Positions 51,053 to 60,197 of a stretch of 64,000 bases of DNA are shown one piece after another. The DNA lies in assembly GCF_003268635.1 (NCBI RefSeq), contig NZ_CP029639.1, forward strand, positions 4,971,501-5,035,500. The letters are read 5' to 3'. The stretch comes from Paenibacillus sp. DCT19. Its GTDB lineage: Bacteria > Bacillota > Bacilli > Paenibacillales > Paenibacillaceae. A program made the position numbers and the translations under genes. The notes under the pieces are model-generated. The model made no database searches, was not told the origin of the DNA, and saw nothing but the letters and a program-made list of their open reading frames with translations. Position 1 is the stretch's first letter; every line of letters starts with the position of its first letter.

Positions 51053-52552
51053 TTATTGAGCTTGCTTTTTGTAATCCTCCGCGTATTCTTCACGGATTTT
51101 GTTTCCGCCTGCATTCGCCCAATTCTCAATTTCCTTCTGCCAGCCTGCTTCATCGATTTTGCCCATAATGTATTTGGTCTGCGCATCTGCGATCATCTGG
51201 TCGAGATCCGCGCCACGGTCACCATACGTAGGGGAATACAACGTAAGTGCAGGGTTAGGAACTGCGTGCTCCGCAAGCTCTTTCGCCAGTTCAGTTCCTT
51301 TTTCACCCAGCTCGGTATCTTTCAGTTTCGGTACATTGTAACCCTCAACATATGGGAAATTATCACGATACGGCTTCACTTCACGTTGGAAAGCGTCGAA
51401 GTCGCTCATCTCAACCTGATCTTCGCCAAGCTTGGTGTAATGTTTATCTTCGATACCACGCATCAAGAGTGTAGCCATTTCAGGATCCATCAGCTTATCG
51501 ATGAATGCTAACAAATTCTTCAGCTCTTCTTCCGATTTTACCGTGGATTTAGGGAATGCCAGAATACCCGAGTTACCCGTCTGTCCTGCGACACGATCTC
51601 CATTCGCTCCTAACAATCCAGCGATATCTACTACACCGTCAGGGTCGTTTTTGGATAAACGCTCCTGCTGACTTTTACCATTCTGTGCAACACCTACACG
51701 CATACCTACTAAACCTGAATCGTATTTCTTCTCAGCTTCTGTGGAATCGAATACTGCGAAATCTTGGTTAAGCAACTTCTCATCATACAAACGCTTCAGA
51801 AGATCCATAACTTGTTTATATTCAGGCGTCATAAATTCCGGAGTAAAGCTTCCATCGTCCTCCACTTTCCACTTATTTGGCGCGCCAAAGCTTACACCAA
51901 GACGAGTTGTGAAGGAATATTGATCCTCGTTGTAACGCTTGAACAACATCAGACCAAATGTATTATCCTGACCATCTCCATCTGGATCAGAAGTGGACAA
52001 CGTTTTGATTGTCTCGTACCATTCATCTGGTGTTGTTGGTACTGTGAGATTCAGCTTCTCAAACCAATCTTTACGGTAAATGACGGTTGCCCGGGCAATA
52101 TCGGAGAATACAGGTACGCCGTATATTTTCCCTTCAACCTTGATGTTGTCAAAAAAGCGCTCATTCTGTGCAGACAGATTTTTATAATCTTTCAGTAACG
52201 GCCCAATTTCCCAGAACACATCATTACGCATCGCACTCGTTACCGTTGGGTTATATTGGACTTTCACAATTTTGGGCATATCGCTGGAAGCGATCATGAC
52301 ATTAATTTTGTCGTTATATGCTGAAGCCGGAATCCACTGGACGTCCAGTTTCGTATTGGTGTACGCTTCGATCTTTTTCTGAACCTCATTGTCCTTGCTA
52401 GGAACATCCCCTACTTGTGCGATCGCAATGGATACATTTTGCACGCCGCCTTCGGCAGCCTGCCCCTCATCTGATCCGCATCCCGCCAGCAATCCTGTAA
52501 CCAGTGCAAGTGTGCTCAGAACGGCTACGGCTTTCTTTTTTGTTGCTTTCAT
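51053..52552 (-). CDS. Extracellular solute-binding lipoprotein (YtcQ/LplA-like)
   Basis: This 499-residue lipoprotein for oligosaccharide capture has lipobox GLLAGC. Typical SBP segments are WIPASAYNDKINVMIASSDM and GVPVFSDIARATVIYRKDWF. It has an acidic C-terminal helix. AGGGGAGG precedes the ATG. It lies between the two permease genes (upstream) and GH105 (downstream), as in the B. subtilis ytcQ-ytcP-yteP arrangement for rhamnogalacturonan oligosaccharides. A shared energising ATPase such as MsmX is expected elsewhere, since none is encoded here. The related protein at 48103-49617 probably arose by duplication. Confidence 0.93.
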   Translation of the reverse strand: MKATKKKAVAVLSTLALVTGLLAGCGSDEGQAAEGGVQNVSIAIAQVGDVPSKDNEVQKKIEAYTNTKLDVQWIPASAYNDKINVMIASSDMPKIVKVQYNPTVTSAMRNDVFWEIGPLLKDYKNLSAQNERFFDNIKVEGKIYGVPVFSDIARATVIYRKDWFEKLNLTVPTTPDEWYETIKTLSTSDPDGDGQDNTFGLMLFKRYNEDQYSFTTRLGVSFGAPNKWKVEDDGSFTPEFMTPEYKQVMDLLKRLYDEKLLNQDFAVFDSTEAEKKYDSGLVGMRVGVAQNGKSQQERLSKNDPDGVVDIAGLLGANGDRVAGQTGNSGILAFPKSTVKSEEELKNLLAFIDKLMDPEMATLLMRGIEDKHYTKLGEDQVEMSDFDAFQREVKPYRDNFPYVEGYNVPKLKDTELGEKGTELAKELAEHAVPNPALTLYSPTYGDRGADLDQMIADAQTKYIMGKIDEAGWQKEIENWANAGGNKIREEYAEDYKKQAQ

Positions 52553-52621
52553 TGAATGAAACCTCCCCTTTTTATGCAGCTTTAACTGTTTTAAAGTTCC
52601 GATTTCTTAACATGTGCCAAC

Positions 52622-53494
52622 TCAACCTTTCACCGAACCTAGCATCACCCCTTTAGCAAAGTGTTTTTGCAGGAACGGATAGACGAGCATAATTGGAATG
52701 GTCGAGAACACGATAACCGCCATACGAATGGTGAGTGGTTGAATCTCCGTTTCCTCGATGCTTGTATCCCCAATCCGGCTCTGTGCCAGAATGACAATCT
52801 CACGTAGCCAAACCTGTACTGGCCATTTCTGACTATCGTTAATATAAATAACTGCGCTGAAGAAACTGTTCCAATGAGCTACGGCATAAAACAAGGAGAA
52901 CGTTGCCATCGCCGGCATGGATAAAGGCAATACGATTCGGAATAATACGCCGACGTCGTTACATCCATCGATTTTGGCCGCATCCTCCAGTTCATCTGGG
53001 ATGGCCTGGAAGAAGTTTTTAAGCACGATCAGGTTAAACGCACTAATAGCCGTAGGCAGCATGAGCGACCATAACGTGTCTGTAAGATGCAGTGATTTCA
53101 CGACGAAGTAGGTCGGAATCATGCCTCCGCTAAATAACATGGTGAACAGTACACCTAGCAAAATCGGTTGACGTCCACGCAAGTATCTTCTTGAGAGCGG
53201 ATATGCCATAAGTGATGTAAATAACAAGTTAATCAGTGTTCCAACAACGGTAATGTAGATGGATACACCCAAACTGCGAATTAAGGTATCTGTGGAGAAA
53301 ATATAGCGATATGCAGCAAGTGAGAATTCTTTAGGAAAAAGGATGAATCCTCCCTTAGCTACTTCACTCGGGCTAGTAAAGGAGACCGCCAAAATATAAA
53401 TGAATGGGATGACGGTCACAATTCCGATTAACAACAGCAAGCCATGATTGAGAAAGTCAAAAATCCGGTTGCCCCACGTTTTATCCTGTTGCAT
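52622..53494 (-). CDS. Carbohydrate ABC transporter permease (YtcP/LplC-like)
   Basis: This 290-residue CUT1 inner-membrane permease of the MalG type has six predicted helices. The EAA loop that contacts the ATPase is ELEDAAKIDGCNDVGVLFRI, with the conserved Gly and downstream IVLPLSMPAMA. It pairs with the permease encoded upstream (53539-54492). The ATG at 53494 is preceded by AGGAG; a GTG at 53506 overlaps that ribosome site. No ATPase gene is in the locus, as is usual for this family, which relies on a multitask ATPase. Confidence 0.93.
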   Translation of the reverse strand: MQQDKTWGNRIFDFLNHGLLLLIGIVTVIPFIYILAVSFTSPSEVAKGGFILFPKEFSLAAYRYIFSTDTLIRSLGVSIYITVVGTLINLLFTSLMAYPLSRRYLRGRQPILLGVLFTMLFSGGMIPTYFVVKSLHLTDTLWSLMLPTAISAFNLIVLKNFFQAIPDELEDAAKIDGCNDVGVLFRIVLPLSMPAMATFSLFYAVAHWNSFFSAVIYINDSQKWPVQVWLREIVILAQSRIGDTSIEETEIQPLTIRMAVIVFSTIPIMLVYPFLQKHFAKGVMLGSVKG

Positions 53495-53538
53495 CTTAAT
53501 GTTCACTCCTGTCTGGTGAAGAGCGCCTGCTCATTATG

Positions 53539-54492
53539 TCAGTAGACGCCTTCCTCCCCGAATTTTTTGGCCAACTTATTGGCACCTAATACAAGCGCCA
53601 GACCGACGACCGACTTGAACAATCCTACGGCAGCACTGTAGCTGTACTGTGCTTGTGTCAGACCTTTGGTGTATACGTAGGTGTCAAACACCTCGCCCAC
53701 ATCGCGGTTTGTCGGAGTCAGCATCAGGAAGATTTGTTCAAAGCCTGTATCCAGGAAGTTGCCCAGACGCAGAATGAGCAGAATGACAATGGTACTACGA
53801 ATAGCAGGCAGCGTAATGTGCCACGTCTGACGCCAGCGGTTGGCGCCATCGATTCTTGCCGCTTCATAGAGCTGTGTATCTACACCAGAGAGGGCAGCAA
53901 GGAAAATGATTGTACCCCAACCGACTTCTTTCCAAATGGATTGTCCAACAATCATCGTACGGAACCAGCCTGGCTCAAGTAAGAAGGCAACTTTTTGTCC
54001 CGTCAGGTTGTAGAGCAATTCATTAATGGCACCGCCTTCGGTGGTGAACAGCATGTAGAATACACCAACAACAACAACCCATGATACAAAGTGTGGTACA
54101 TAGACAAGTGTTTGTACGAATCGCTTGAAACGTTCACGTCGAACTTCATTCAACATCAGTGCCAGTACAATTGGCAGTGGGAAGAAAAACACCATGTTAT
54201 AGATGGCAAGCAAGAACGTATTTCGGAATAAAGTCCAGAACTGCGGTTCCCCGAAGAAACGTGAAAAATGCTTAAATCCAACCCACTCACTGCCGAGGAT
54301 ACCTTTGTAAGGCGTGTAATCCTGAAAAGCCATCGTAATGCCATACATAGGTATGTATTTGAAGATAATAAAGTAAAGCACACCGGGTATTAACATAATA
54401 TAGAGCCACCGGTTTTTGATGATGTCCCTCCACAGCAGGTTTTTGTCACTGCGGGTAGCGGGCCGTGTCTGAGCCGCCGTTTCGGCTTTCAT
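53539..54492 (-). CDS. Carbohydrate ABC transporter permease (YteP/LplB-like)
   Basis: This 317-residue CUT1 permease of the MalF type has six helices and the EAA motif QLYEAARIDGANRWRQTWHI followed by LPAIRSTIVI. FIIFKYIPMYGITMAFQDYT is a hallmark of the YteP/LplB group. GGGGGG lies 8 bases before the ATG at 54492; a frame from 54510 is less likely. It is the first gene of the permease-permease-binding protein-GH105 unit. A near-consensus cre site overlaps the region just before the start. The AraC-type membrane regulator encoded upstream on the same strand is the probable activator. Confidence 0.93.
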   Translation of the reverse strand: MKAETAAQTRPATRSDKNLLWRDIIKNRWLYIMLIPGVLYFIIFKYIPMYGITMAFQDYTPYKGILGSEWVGFKHFSRFFGEPQFWTLFRNTFLLAIYNMVFFFPLPIVLALMLNEVRRERFKRFVQTLVYVPHFVSWVVVVGVFYMLFTTEGGAINELLYNLTGQKVAFLLEPGWFRTMIVGQSIWKEVGWGTIIFLAALSGVDTQLYEAARIDGANRWRQTWHITLPAIRSTIVILLILRLGNFLDTGFEQIFLMLTPTNRDVGEVFDTYVYTKGLTQAQYSYSAAVGLFKSVVGLALVLGANKLAKKFGEEGVY

Positions 54493-54510
54493 AGTGTCTT
54501 CCCCCCACAT

Positions 54511-54524
54511 TGGAAACGATTACA
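54511..54524. promoter_or_regulatory. Candidate cre (CcpA) site
   Basis: TGGAAACGATTACA matches the cre consensus TGWAANCGNTNWCA with one mismatch (third base). It lies about 20 bases before the first permease start. The rest of the upstream region to 54799 holds no gene and no other feature I recognise. Confidence 0.55.
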
Positions 54525-54799
54525 AAATATCACTTCCTGAATTCATGTCTTCATTGTGGAGGATAAACACATCACTGGCTATCGTCTCATTTTAGCTTCT
54601 TGTTTTTCCTTATGCAGCAAGGGTTTTCAGCTTTTGTGTAATTGGATTTCAACTATCAATGAACCGCTTTTAACCTCAATATCTCTGTCTTAACTCCTGC
54701 GAATAGACGAGGACAATCCTCTACAAAAGCCTGCGATCCTCTGATTCATCTTGTCCATGGGAAAAGTTAGCGTTGAGATCATTCGCATCACATTACCTC

Positions 54800-54834
54800 A
54801 AAAAAACCTGCCCGCCATAGCAGGCGAAGCAGGT
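54800..54834 (-). terminator. Terminator after the AraC-type sensor gene
   Basis: On the minus strand ACCTGC pairs with GCAGGT with an inner GCC/GGC stem, followed by TTTTTTT. It starts 7 bases past the stop and separates the regulator from the permease operon. Confidence 0.87.
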
Positions 54835-54840
54835 CTATTT

Positions 54841-57176
54841 CTATCGTTGTTGCTCCCGATATTTCCCCGGGGTTGTGCCGGTAATTTTACGAAATGTGCG
54901 TATAAAAGCTGTTGGATTCGTGTAGTTTAATTTCTCTGCGATCTCTGATATTTTCAGATCCGTCGTCTGCAGCCAGGTCTTGGCTTTTTCCATACGATAT
55001 TCAGCTAAATATTCTGTGAAATTCACCCCTGCTTCTTTCTTGAACACACGACTCAAATAAACAGGATGAAAATTCAACTCCTCCGCACAGGCCTCTAGTG
55101 ACAGCTCACGATCATAACGTTCTTCGATTAATCGAATCATTCGACGAGCGATATTCATGTATTGGGATTCTTCCTGCTCCCGCCAGAAATGGATGACTGG
55201 TTGGAATAAACGTTTGCGGAACCAATTCGTCATCTCATCCAGTGTGGACAGCTTCAACAACCGAGCCATCGAGGCTTTCTCCCCCAACACTTCCGCTACA
55301 TCTCCACCCTGTTCCTGTACTAATTGATATACACGGGACAACAATTGCACCATAATGGCTGGATACTCACTGAAATGCAGTTTCTTATCTGCGAGCAATC
55401 CCAGGTACTGTGTGAAGTAGGCATCCACTTTTTCCTCATCCCCTGCTTCAGCGCAGAAGCCAATTGATCCTCGATCATCCTTAACTGTGTGTATAAAGCG
55501 GCTTCCGTCTGACCTCGTGGCTGGATATCCTCATAATGCAAAATAATACGACTACCCAGGCTCACTCGCCCTTGTAGTGCTTCCCGGCTCTCCTGATAAG
55601 CCTGCGGCGTATCACCTATGGCACGATAAGATCGGCTGATCCCAATACTTACGGGCAGATTCAGATAAGTCACGACACGCTCCCGTATGCCTTCGGCTTG
55701 CGTGTGCATCCATTCTTTCAGTTGCAGTTCATCATGCAATTCAGAAGCCAGAACGGTAACCTGAGCATCATCAATCATGACAGGTGTGAACCGAATTTCC
55801 GGAGGAAGCCATTCGCCAACAATGTTATTTACCGCGAAAAGCAACAGATCACGATCCTGCTCTTCATAACGCGTCCCCTCAATGGTATCCATCTGAAGTG
55901 TAAGCACACCAAGGCTAGACCAGTTGGTTGGAAAATCATATAGATCTCCTTGATATCTGAAATCCTCTTCCGATATTTTGCCTGTTAATAGTTTAGTCAT
56001 AAAAAATTCCTGTAAATGAACGTGTTGTCCTTTCATTTGCTCTCGCATGGTCTGCTCAGAACTGAACAAGGTTGACAATCGCTCTTCGATATAACTGAAT
56101 TCATCCTGTCTTCGACCTTTCGAATCCACAGGTGAGTCCAGACCTTTCGTGAATTGAAGCAGCCTTGAAATAGGTGAATACATCCGGCGGCTACCGTAGA
56201 ATGCAACTAATCCGGTTAATCCTAACATCACAAGTGTGGCTACTCCCGTTACCAGAGCAATTTTCTGAGATTGAGCAGTAATCTGCCCAAGCGATACAAC
56301 AGACACATACAACCATCCGTTAAGCTGTGACTGCCGATAACTAACAGCCACCTGATTCCCCTCTACCTCCGCATTAAAGAAACCTTCCGATTCCCCTGTT
56401 ACTTGCACTTTCTCTTGAATTTCCTCGTTCAGTGCAGTGTACTTCCCATTCTGTTCCATATCGTTCAGGAAAAACTTCTGATCCCGATCAAGGACATACA
56501 TATCTCCGGAATTGGTATTACGACTCAAATAAGAGCTAAGCTCTGTATCAGAAATATCAATCACTAGAAATCCTTTCGGTTTGACATTCGTCGGCATCAT
56601 GGGAATCTTGAATACCATACTCACCACATTGTCTGAAGAAATGAGTGTGGGAACGATCTCCTGTGTGGAATCGCCCACGCCTGCCGATACAGGTACGCTC
56701 TCTTTTGCTGAGTTTACATTCTGCGTTACCCAGAATAAACTGTTGGTATACTTCAGATACGAGCCGATTCGATCCCGGATACTAAAATCATCTAGTTTGC
56801 CAAATGAACGCATCGAAACAACCCAGTCCTCATCTAGATTGACTAAATAAGCCTGATCAATATTAGTCACCGCCTGCAAATTGTTAAACCCAGACGTCAG
56901 ATCACGGATTTGCTGAAATTCGCTGCTATCGAGTGGTTGTTTCATCGCTTGTAAAACCAAAGGCGAATTTACGTATTGAATAGATGATAATTGCAAACTG
57001 CGCAGCACCTGCTCCACCCTCATCTGAGTCTGATGTAAAATCTGCAGATTGCTCTCGCGCACCTTTTGTTCAATATCCTGTGAAGCTATCGTATACGAGA
57101 CGGAACCAATAACGATGACTGGAAGCGCTCCAAGGATCATGGTGAAGCATAGCAGACGCAGCAAGTATTTTGGCAA
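54841..57176 (-). pseudogene. Frameshifted membrane AraC-type regulator (YtdP-like)
   Basis: This is a one-component sensor-regulator. A membrane helix (about 8-30), an extracellular Cache-like domain (about 35-290) and a second helix (about 300-320) are followed by a cytoplasmic linker and a C-terminal AraC double helix-turn-helix (ACAEELNFHPVYLSRVFKKE, then KLNYTNPTAFIRTFRKITG). The frame breaks at a four-G tract (55440-55443). A fifth G joins ALKQGDEEKVDAYFTQYLG and gives 778 residues, near the length of B. subtilis YtdP. The start is TTG with AAGGTG 7 bases upstream. By analogy with YtdP it should activate the neighbouring oligosaccharide uptake operon. The break is probably a sequencing error. 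Confidence 0.87.
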
Positions 57177-57306
57177 AAAAGAGCACCTTCTTTCAAAAAA
57201 CGTTCTATTCCATAATATCGCTTACATTGGGTTAATTTACTATTGTTATTTTAAAACCCATTCTTATTCAAGTCCACTTATTTATTCTGAAAGATGAACT
57301 TCCGGG

Positions 57307-57336
57307 TTGACTTTGAGGTAATTTCCAGTTTATATT
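57307..57336 (+). promoter_or_regulatory. Promoter of the mutS2 leader
   Basis: TTGACT and TATATT are separated by 18 bases. Transcription should begin about 57343. The sequence from 57177 to 57306 upstream shows no gene or other recognised element. Confidence 0.65.
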
Positions 57337-57370
57337 AGTTGCATATTCCTCAATCAAAGGAGAGATTTTG

Positions 57371-57394
57371 ATGTCGGTGAGCGTTCTTAACTAA
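57371..57394 (+). CDS. Leader peptide MSVSVLN, putative
   Basis: This seven-codon ORF has AAAGGAG 8 bases before its ATG, about 28 bases after the predicted transcription start. Its last four codons, including the stop, form the left strand of the P2 stem. Ribosome pausing here would prevent P1 and P2 from forming. The arrangement resembles leader peptides before antibiotic-inducible resistance genes. Translation is not demonstrated. Confidence 0.45.
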   Translation: MSVSVLN

Positions 57395-57541
57395 CCAAGT
57401 TTCATATTCAGGAGTTTGGCCTTTCATGTCGCTTATGCCTCATGGCGTACGTGTATTTTCTGATGTGCCAGAACCCTGTACTTAGTTAAGAACAGCGGAT
57501 ATCATAAATCGCCTCCGGGATTGTACTTGTCCGGGTCTATT

Positions 57542-57570
57542 TCCGCGCTGTGTTCAGCGTGGATTTTTTT
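57542..57570 (+). terminator. First terminator in the mutS2 leader
   Basis: TCCGCGCTG pairs with CAGCGTGGA (one G-U) around TGTT and seven T follow. GCGGA at 57495-57499 can instead pair with TCCGC of the left arm, a possible antiterminator. Confidence 0.82.
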
Positions 57571-57610
57571 GTTATAGACCTTATTGGACTTTGCTTTTCC
57601 ATACAGCTTA

Positions 57611-57648
57611 GGGCGGAGAATGACGTTTGTTCATTCTCCGCCCTTTTT
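57611..57648 (+). terminator. Second terminator before mutS2
   Basis: GGGCGGAGAATGA pairs perfectly with TCATTCTCCGCCC around a 7-base loop, followed by TTTTT. It lies about 70 bases before the mutS2 start and would block expression unless overcome. No other promoter is obvious between it and the gene. Confidence 0.9.
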
Positions 57649-57716
57649 GCGTTTTCCAGGAATAAGTCAGCTGCAATAACCAAACACCATATTTTAATAT
57701 TAAGGAGAGATCCCCC

Positions 57717-59743
57717 ATGAACGAAAACACTTTACGCACACTTAATTACTTCGAAATTCAAAAAAACGTAGCCTCCTGCGCCCGATCTTATTTGGGCAAG
57801 CGTCATGCGCATAATATGAAACCGATGAATGATGTCCATTGGATTCAGACACGTCTAGAAGAAACAGCAGAAGCCGCTCTCATGCTCCGTTACGGCGCAA
57901 GCATTCCCATTCCATCCCTGGATGGAATGGAAACCATCATGGATCTGCTAGGCACAGGATATTTGTTCAGTGAACGTGATTTCAGTCATCTTGCACAATT
58001 TCTGCGAAGCTGTGCGCAGCTGATGAAGTATATGGAGGGTAAATCCGAGATCGCTCCAACGGTCAGCCGTTATGCTGCATCTATGATGCTGATGGAATCG
58101 TTGCTAAGCGAGATTGAACGTAGTATCCACAACGGACGTATTCAAGATCTGGCGAGCAAAGAGCTTACAAGAATCCGCAAAAAAATAATGGTAAATGAAG
58201 AGCGTATGAAGCGTAAGCTCGATTCACTGCTCAGCAAACATCGCTCCATCATGCAGGAAAATGTCATTAGTCAACGTAATGGAAGAACCGTACTACCAAT
58301 CAAGAAGGAATTCCGCAAGCTGGTCAAAGGCAGTGTGTTAGACGAATCAGGGAGTGGGCAAACGGTGTACATTGAGCCGGTAGAACTCATGAGTCTTCAC
58401 AGTGAACTCGCTACATTGCAGGGGGATGAATCTCGAGAAGAGATGAAGATTCTTGGCGAGTTGACCACACTCACAGAGTCATACAGTCGTGAAATTGCTC
58501 TGAATACCGAGACGGTGGGCATACTAGATTTTCTACTGGCAAAAGCAAAATATGCGGTCACGATGGACGGACGCGTTGTTCAAGTTAATGCAGAAGGAAG
58601 AGTTCAGATCCAACGTGCACATCACCCATTGATGGGCGAATCTATGGTTCCACTGGATTTTACAATCGGCACGAACTATCGTTCACTCATTATTACAGGG
58701 CCAAATACCGGGGGAAGACGATTGCACTCAAGACACTTGGGCTACTTACCCTTATGATGCAATCCGGGTTGCTTGTCCCTGTTGGAGAAGGTGGCACGAT
58801 GTCTGTATACAGTGAAATTGCGGTGGATATCGGAGATGGTCAGAGCATGGAGCAAGCACTTAGCACGTTCTCTGCTCATATTCGCAACATGATCGGTATT
58901 CTGGAACAGGCTAATTCCTCAACACTCGTACTCATTGACGAGATGGCTTCAGGTACAGATCCTGGGGAAGGAGTCGGATTATCCATCGCGATGCTTGAAG
59001 AGTTACATCGACGCGGAGCAACGGTTGTAGCAACCACTCATTTTGGAGAAATCAAGCATTTTGCCGCTGCTACACCAGGTTTTGAGAATGCTCGGATGGA
59101 ATTCGACACGGTAACGCTCCAGCCTTTATATCGGTTGCGAATTGGAGAAGCTGGACAGAGTTATGCTTATGCCATCGCACTCAAACTAGGAATGGCACAA
59201 CACATTATTGATCGTTCCAAGTCTATCTCCGATCAGGGCGTTCAACAGAACCATTCATCAACAGAGAAATGCATAACAGAGCATTTACCAACCCTATCAG
59301 GTGAAACAGAAGCAAATGTATTCGTTCAATCGGAAGCAACAGATGCACCGCCAGTGGCTGACATAGCCAAACCGATCGTGCCTACTAATGCTGCCTCTCA
59401 GACTACATCGGCAATGAAGTCTATGAAGGCCGAAGAAACAGAGACATCTGTACCAGCGACTGTATTCCAAAAAGGGGATCGAGTCTATATTGGTTATCTT
59501 GATCAGACGGGAACCGTGTGTGAAGTCGAGGATGCTCGTGGCAATATCGGGATTATGCTGCGTGGTCGCAAGGTTAAAATTCACAAGAAGAGATTGAAAC
59601 TGCATATTGCTGCAGACCAACTCTACCCAGATAACTATGACCTCGACATCGTATTCGAGAGCAAAGAAAACCGGAAGAAGCGTAAGTTGATGGGACGTAA
59701 ACATGTGGAAGGACTGCAGATTGAACTGCCCCCTGATGAGTAA
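57717..59743 (+). pseudogene. Frameshifted MutS2-like ATPase lacking the Smr domain
   Basis: This is a MutS2-family protein, in B. subtilis a ribosome-collision and recombination factor. The N-terminal MutS2 core and coiled coil span about 1-310. Walker A (ITGPNTGG-K-T) is interrupted because the G tract at 58710-58714 has five G; a sixth restores it and the 675-residue frame. Then come Walker B STLVLIDEMASGTDPGEG and the His switch VVATTHFGEI. A KOW-like segment follows (FQKGDRVYIGYLDQTGTVCE), and the protein ends at ELPPDE. Full-length MutS2 (about 785) continues into a C-terminal Smr nuclease domain, absent here in all frames. AAGGAG lies 9 bases before the ATG. The frameshift is probably a sequencing error. 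Confidence 0.87.
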
Positions 59744-59877
59744 ACAGTGAAATAGGATACTAAAATAGATACCGTGGTGCAAAGTTCACTCCCTGCTTGT
59801 AAACACATATCTGTTATACTGGAATTTGTATGTATTCACTTCAGATCGTGTTTATTAACAGGGAGGGAAAGAACCAA

Positions 59878-60132
59878 ATGTCTTCAGAACAGGATGCTAC
59901 TCATCATCAGAATACTGATGTTCTTGTCTGCCCGTTATGCGGAGAAGCTAATCGCTGTTCCTATGCGGCTGGACACCCTCATTCGGAATGCTGGTGTAAC
60001 CGGGCTACTTTCCCCGAAGGTATATTTGACCGTATTCCAGCAGAACAGCGCCGCAAATCATGCATATGCCAGCGCTGTTTGGATGCATATACCAACAAGC
60101 TTACATTAAAACAAGAGCCATACAGTCGTTAA
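59878..60132 (+). CDS. Cysteine-rich CWC family protein
   Basis: This small protein of 84 residues has the cysteine pattern of the CWC family: CPLCGEANRC, then HSECWCNRATFPEGIFDRIP and SCICQRCLDAY. It probably binds one or two metal ions (Zn or Fe). Family members are small, widespread in bacteria and of unknown function. The ATG at 59878 is used, with GGGAGGG about 11 bases upstream; an earlier in-frame ATG has no ribosome site. The stop codon lies inside the terminator stem. It is 134 bases downstream of the mutS2-like gene on the same strand and may be co-transcribed. Confidence 0.87.
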   Translation: MSSEQDATHHQNTDVLVCPLCGEANRCSYAAGHPHSECWCNRATFPEGIFDRIPAEQRRKSCICQRCLDAYTNKLTLKQEPYSR

Positions 60133-60150
60133 CTGTACGGCTCTTGTTTT
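60108..60150. terminator. Bidirectional terminator overlapping the CWC gene end
   Basis: AAACAAGAGCC and TACAGT pair with ACTGTA and GGCTCTTGTTT with a single mismatch, followed by T. The last codons of the CWC gene form the left arm. It also lies about 50 bases past the mtlD stop on the other strand. Confidence 0.9.
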
Positions 60151-60197
60151 ATGATGCATGCTACCATGTTAGATCATGGCTACTTTGACCCACTACT

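Larger units (their letters stand above)
57343..57570 (+). ncRNA. Structured leader RNA upstream of mutS2-like gene
   Basis: The predicted transcript folds into a long rod. P1 pairs 57359-57375 (GGAGAGATTTTGATGTC) with 57498-57516 (small bulges). P2 is a perfect 12-base stem of GTTCTTAACTAA (57383-57394) with TTAGTTAAGAAC (57482-57493). A further hairpin forms inside (TATGCC/GGCGTA). It ends at an intrinsic terminator. GGTCTAT/ATAGACC (57534-57540, 57574-57580) flank that terminator. P1 and P2 cover a 7-codon ORF and its ribosome site. It resembles a translation-coupled attenuator; no known riboswitch class was recognised. Confidence 0.6.

Noticed and set aside
48103..52552. Recent tandem duplication of the two solute-binding proteins by recombination
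   Set aside because: They are homologous over full length but differ at many positions and flank GH105, so the duplication is old and no direct DNA repeat remains.
57343..57570. Leader considered as 6S RNA, SRP RNA or T-box
   Set aside because: It is rod-like as in 6S RNA, but I could not match conserved 6S, SRP (no GGAAGCAGC-type tetraloop region) or T-box (no TGGNACCGCG-type element) sequences, and the 7-codon ORF and tandem terminators fit an attenuator better. A covariance-model scan would be decisive.
59744..59877. Missing Smr domain encoded in another frame after mutS2
   Set aside because: The sequence after the stop has stops in all frames and no Smr motif, so the domain is truly absent rather than frameshifted.
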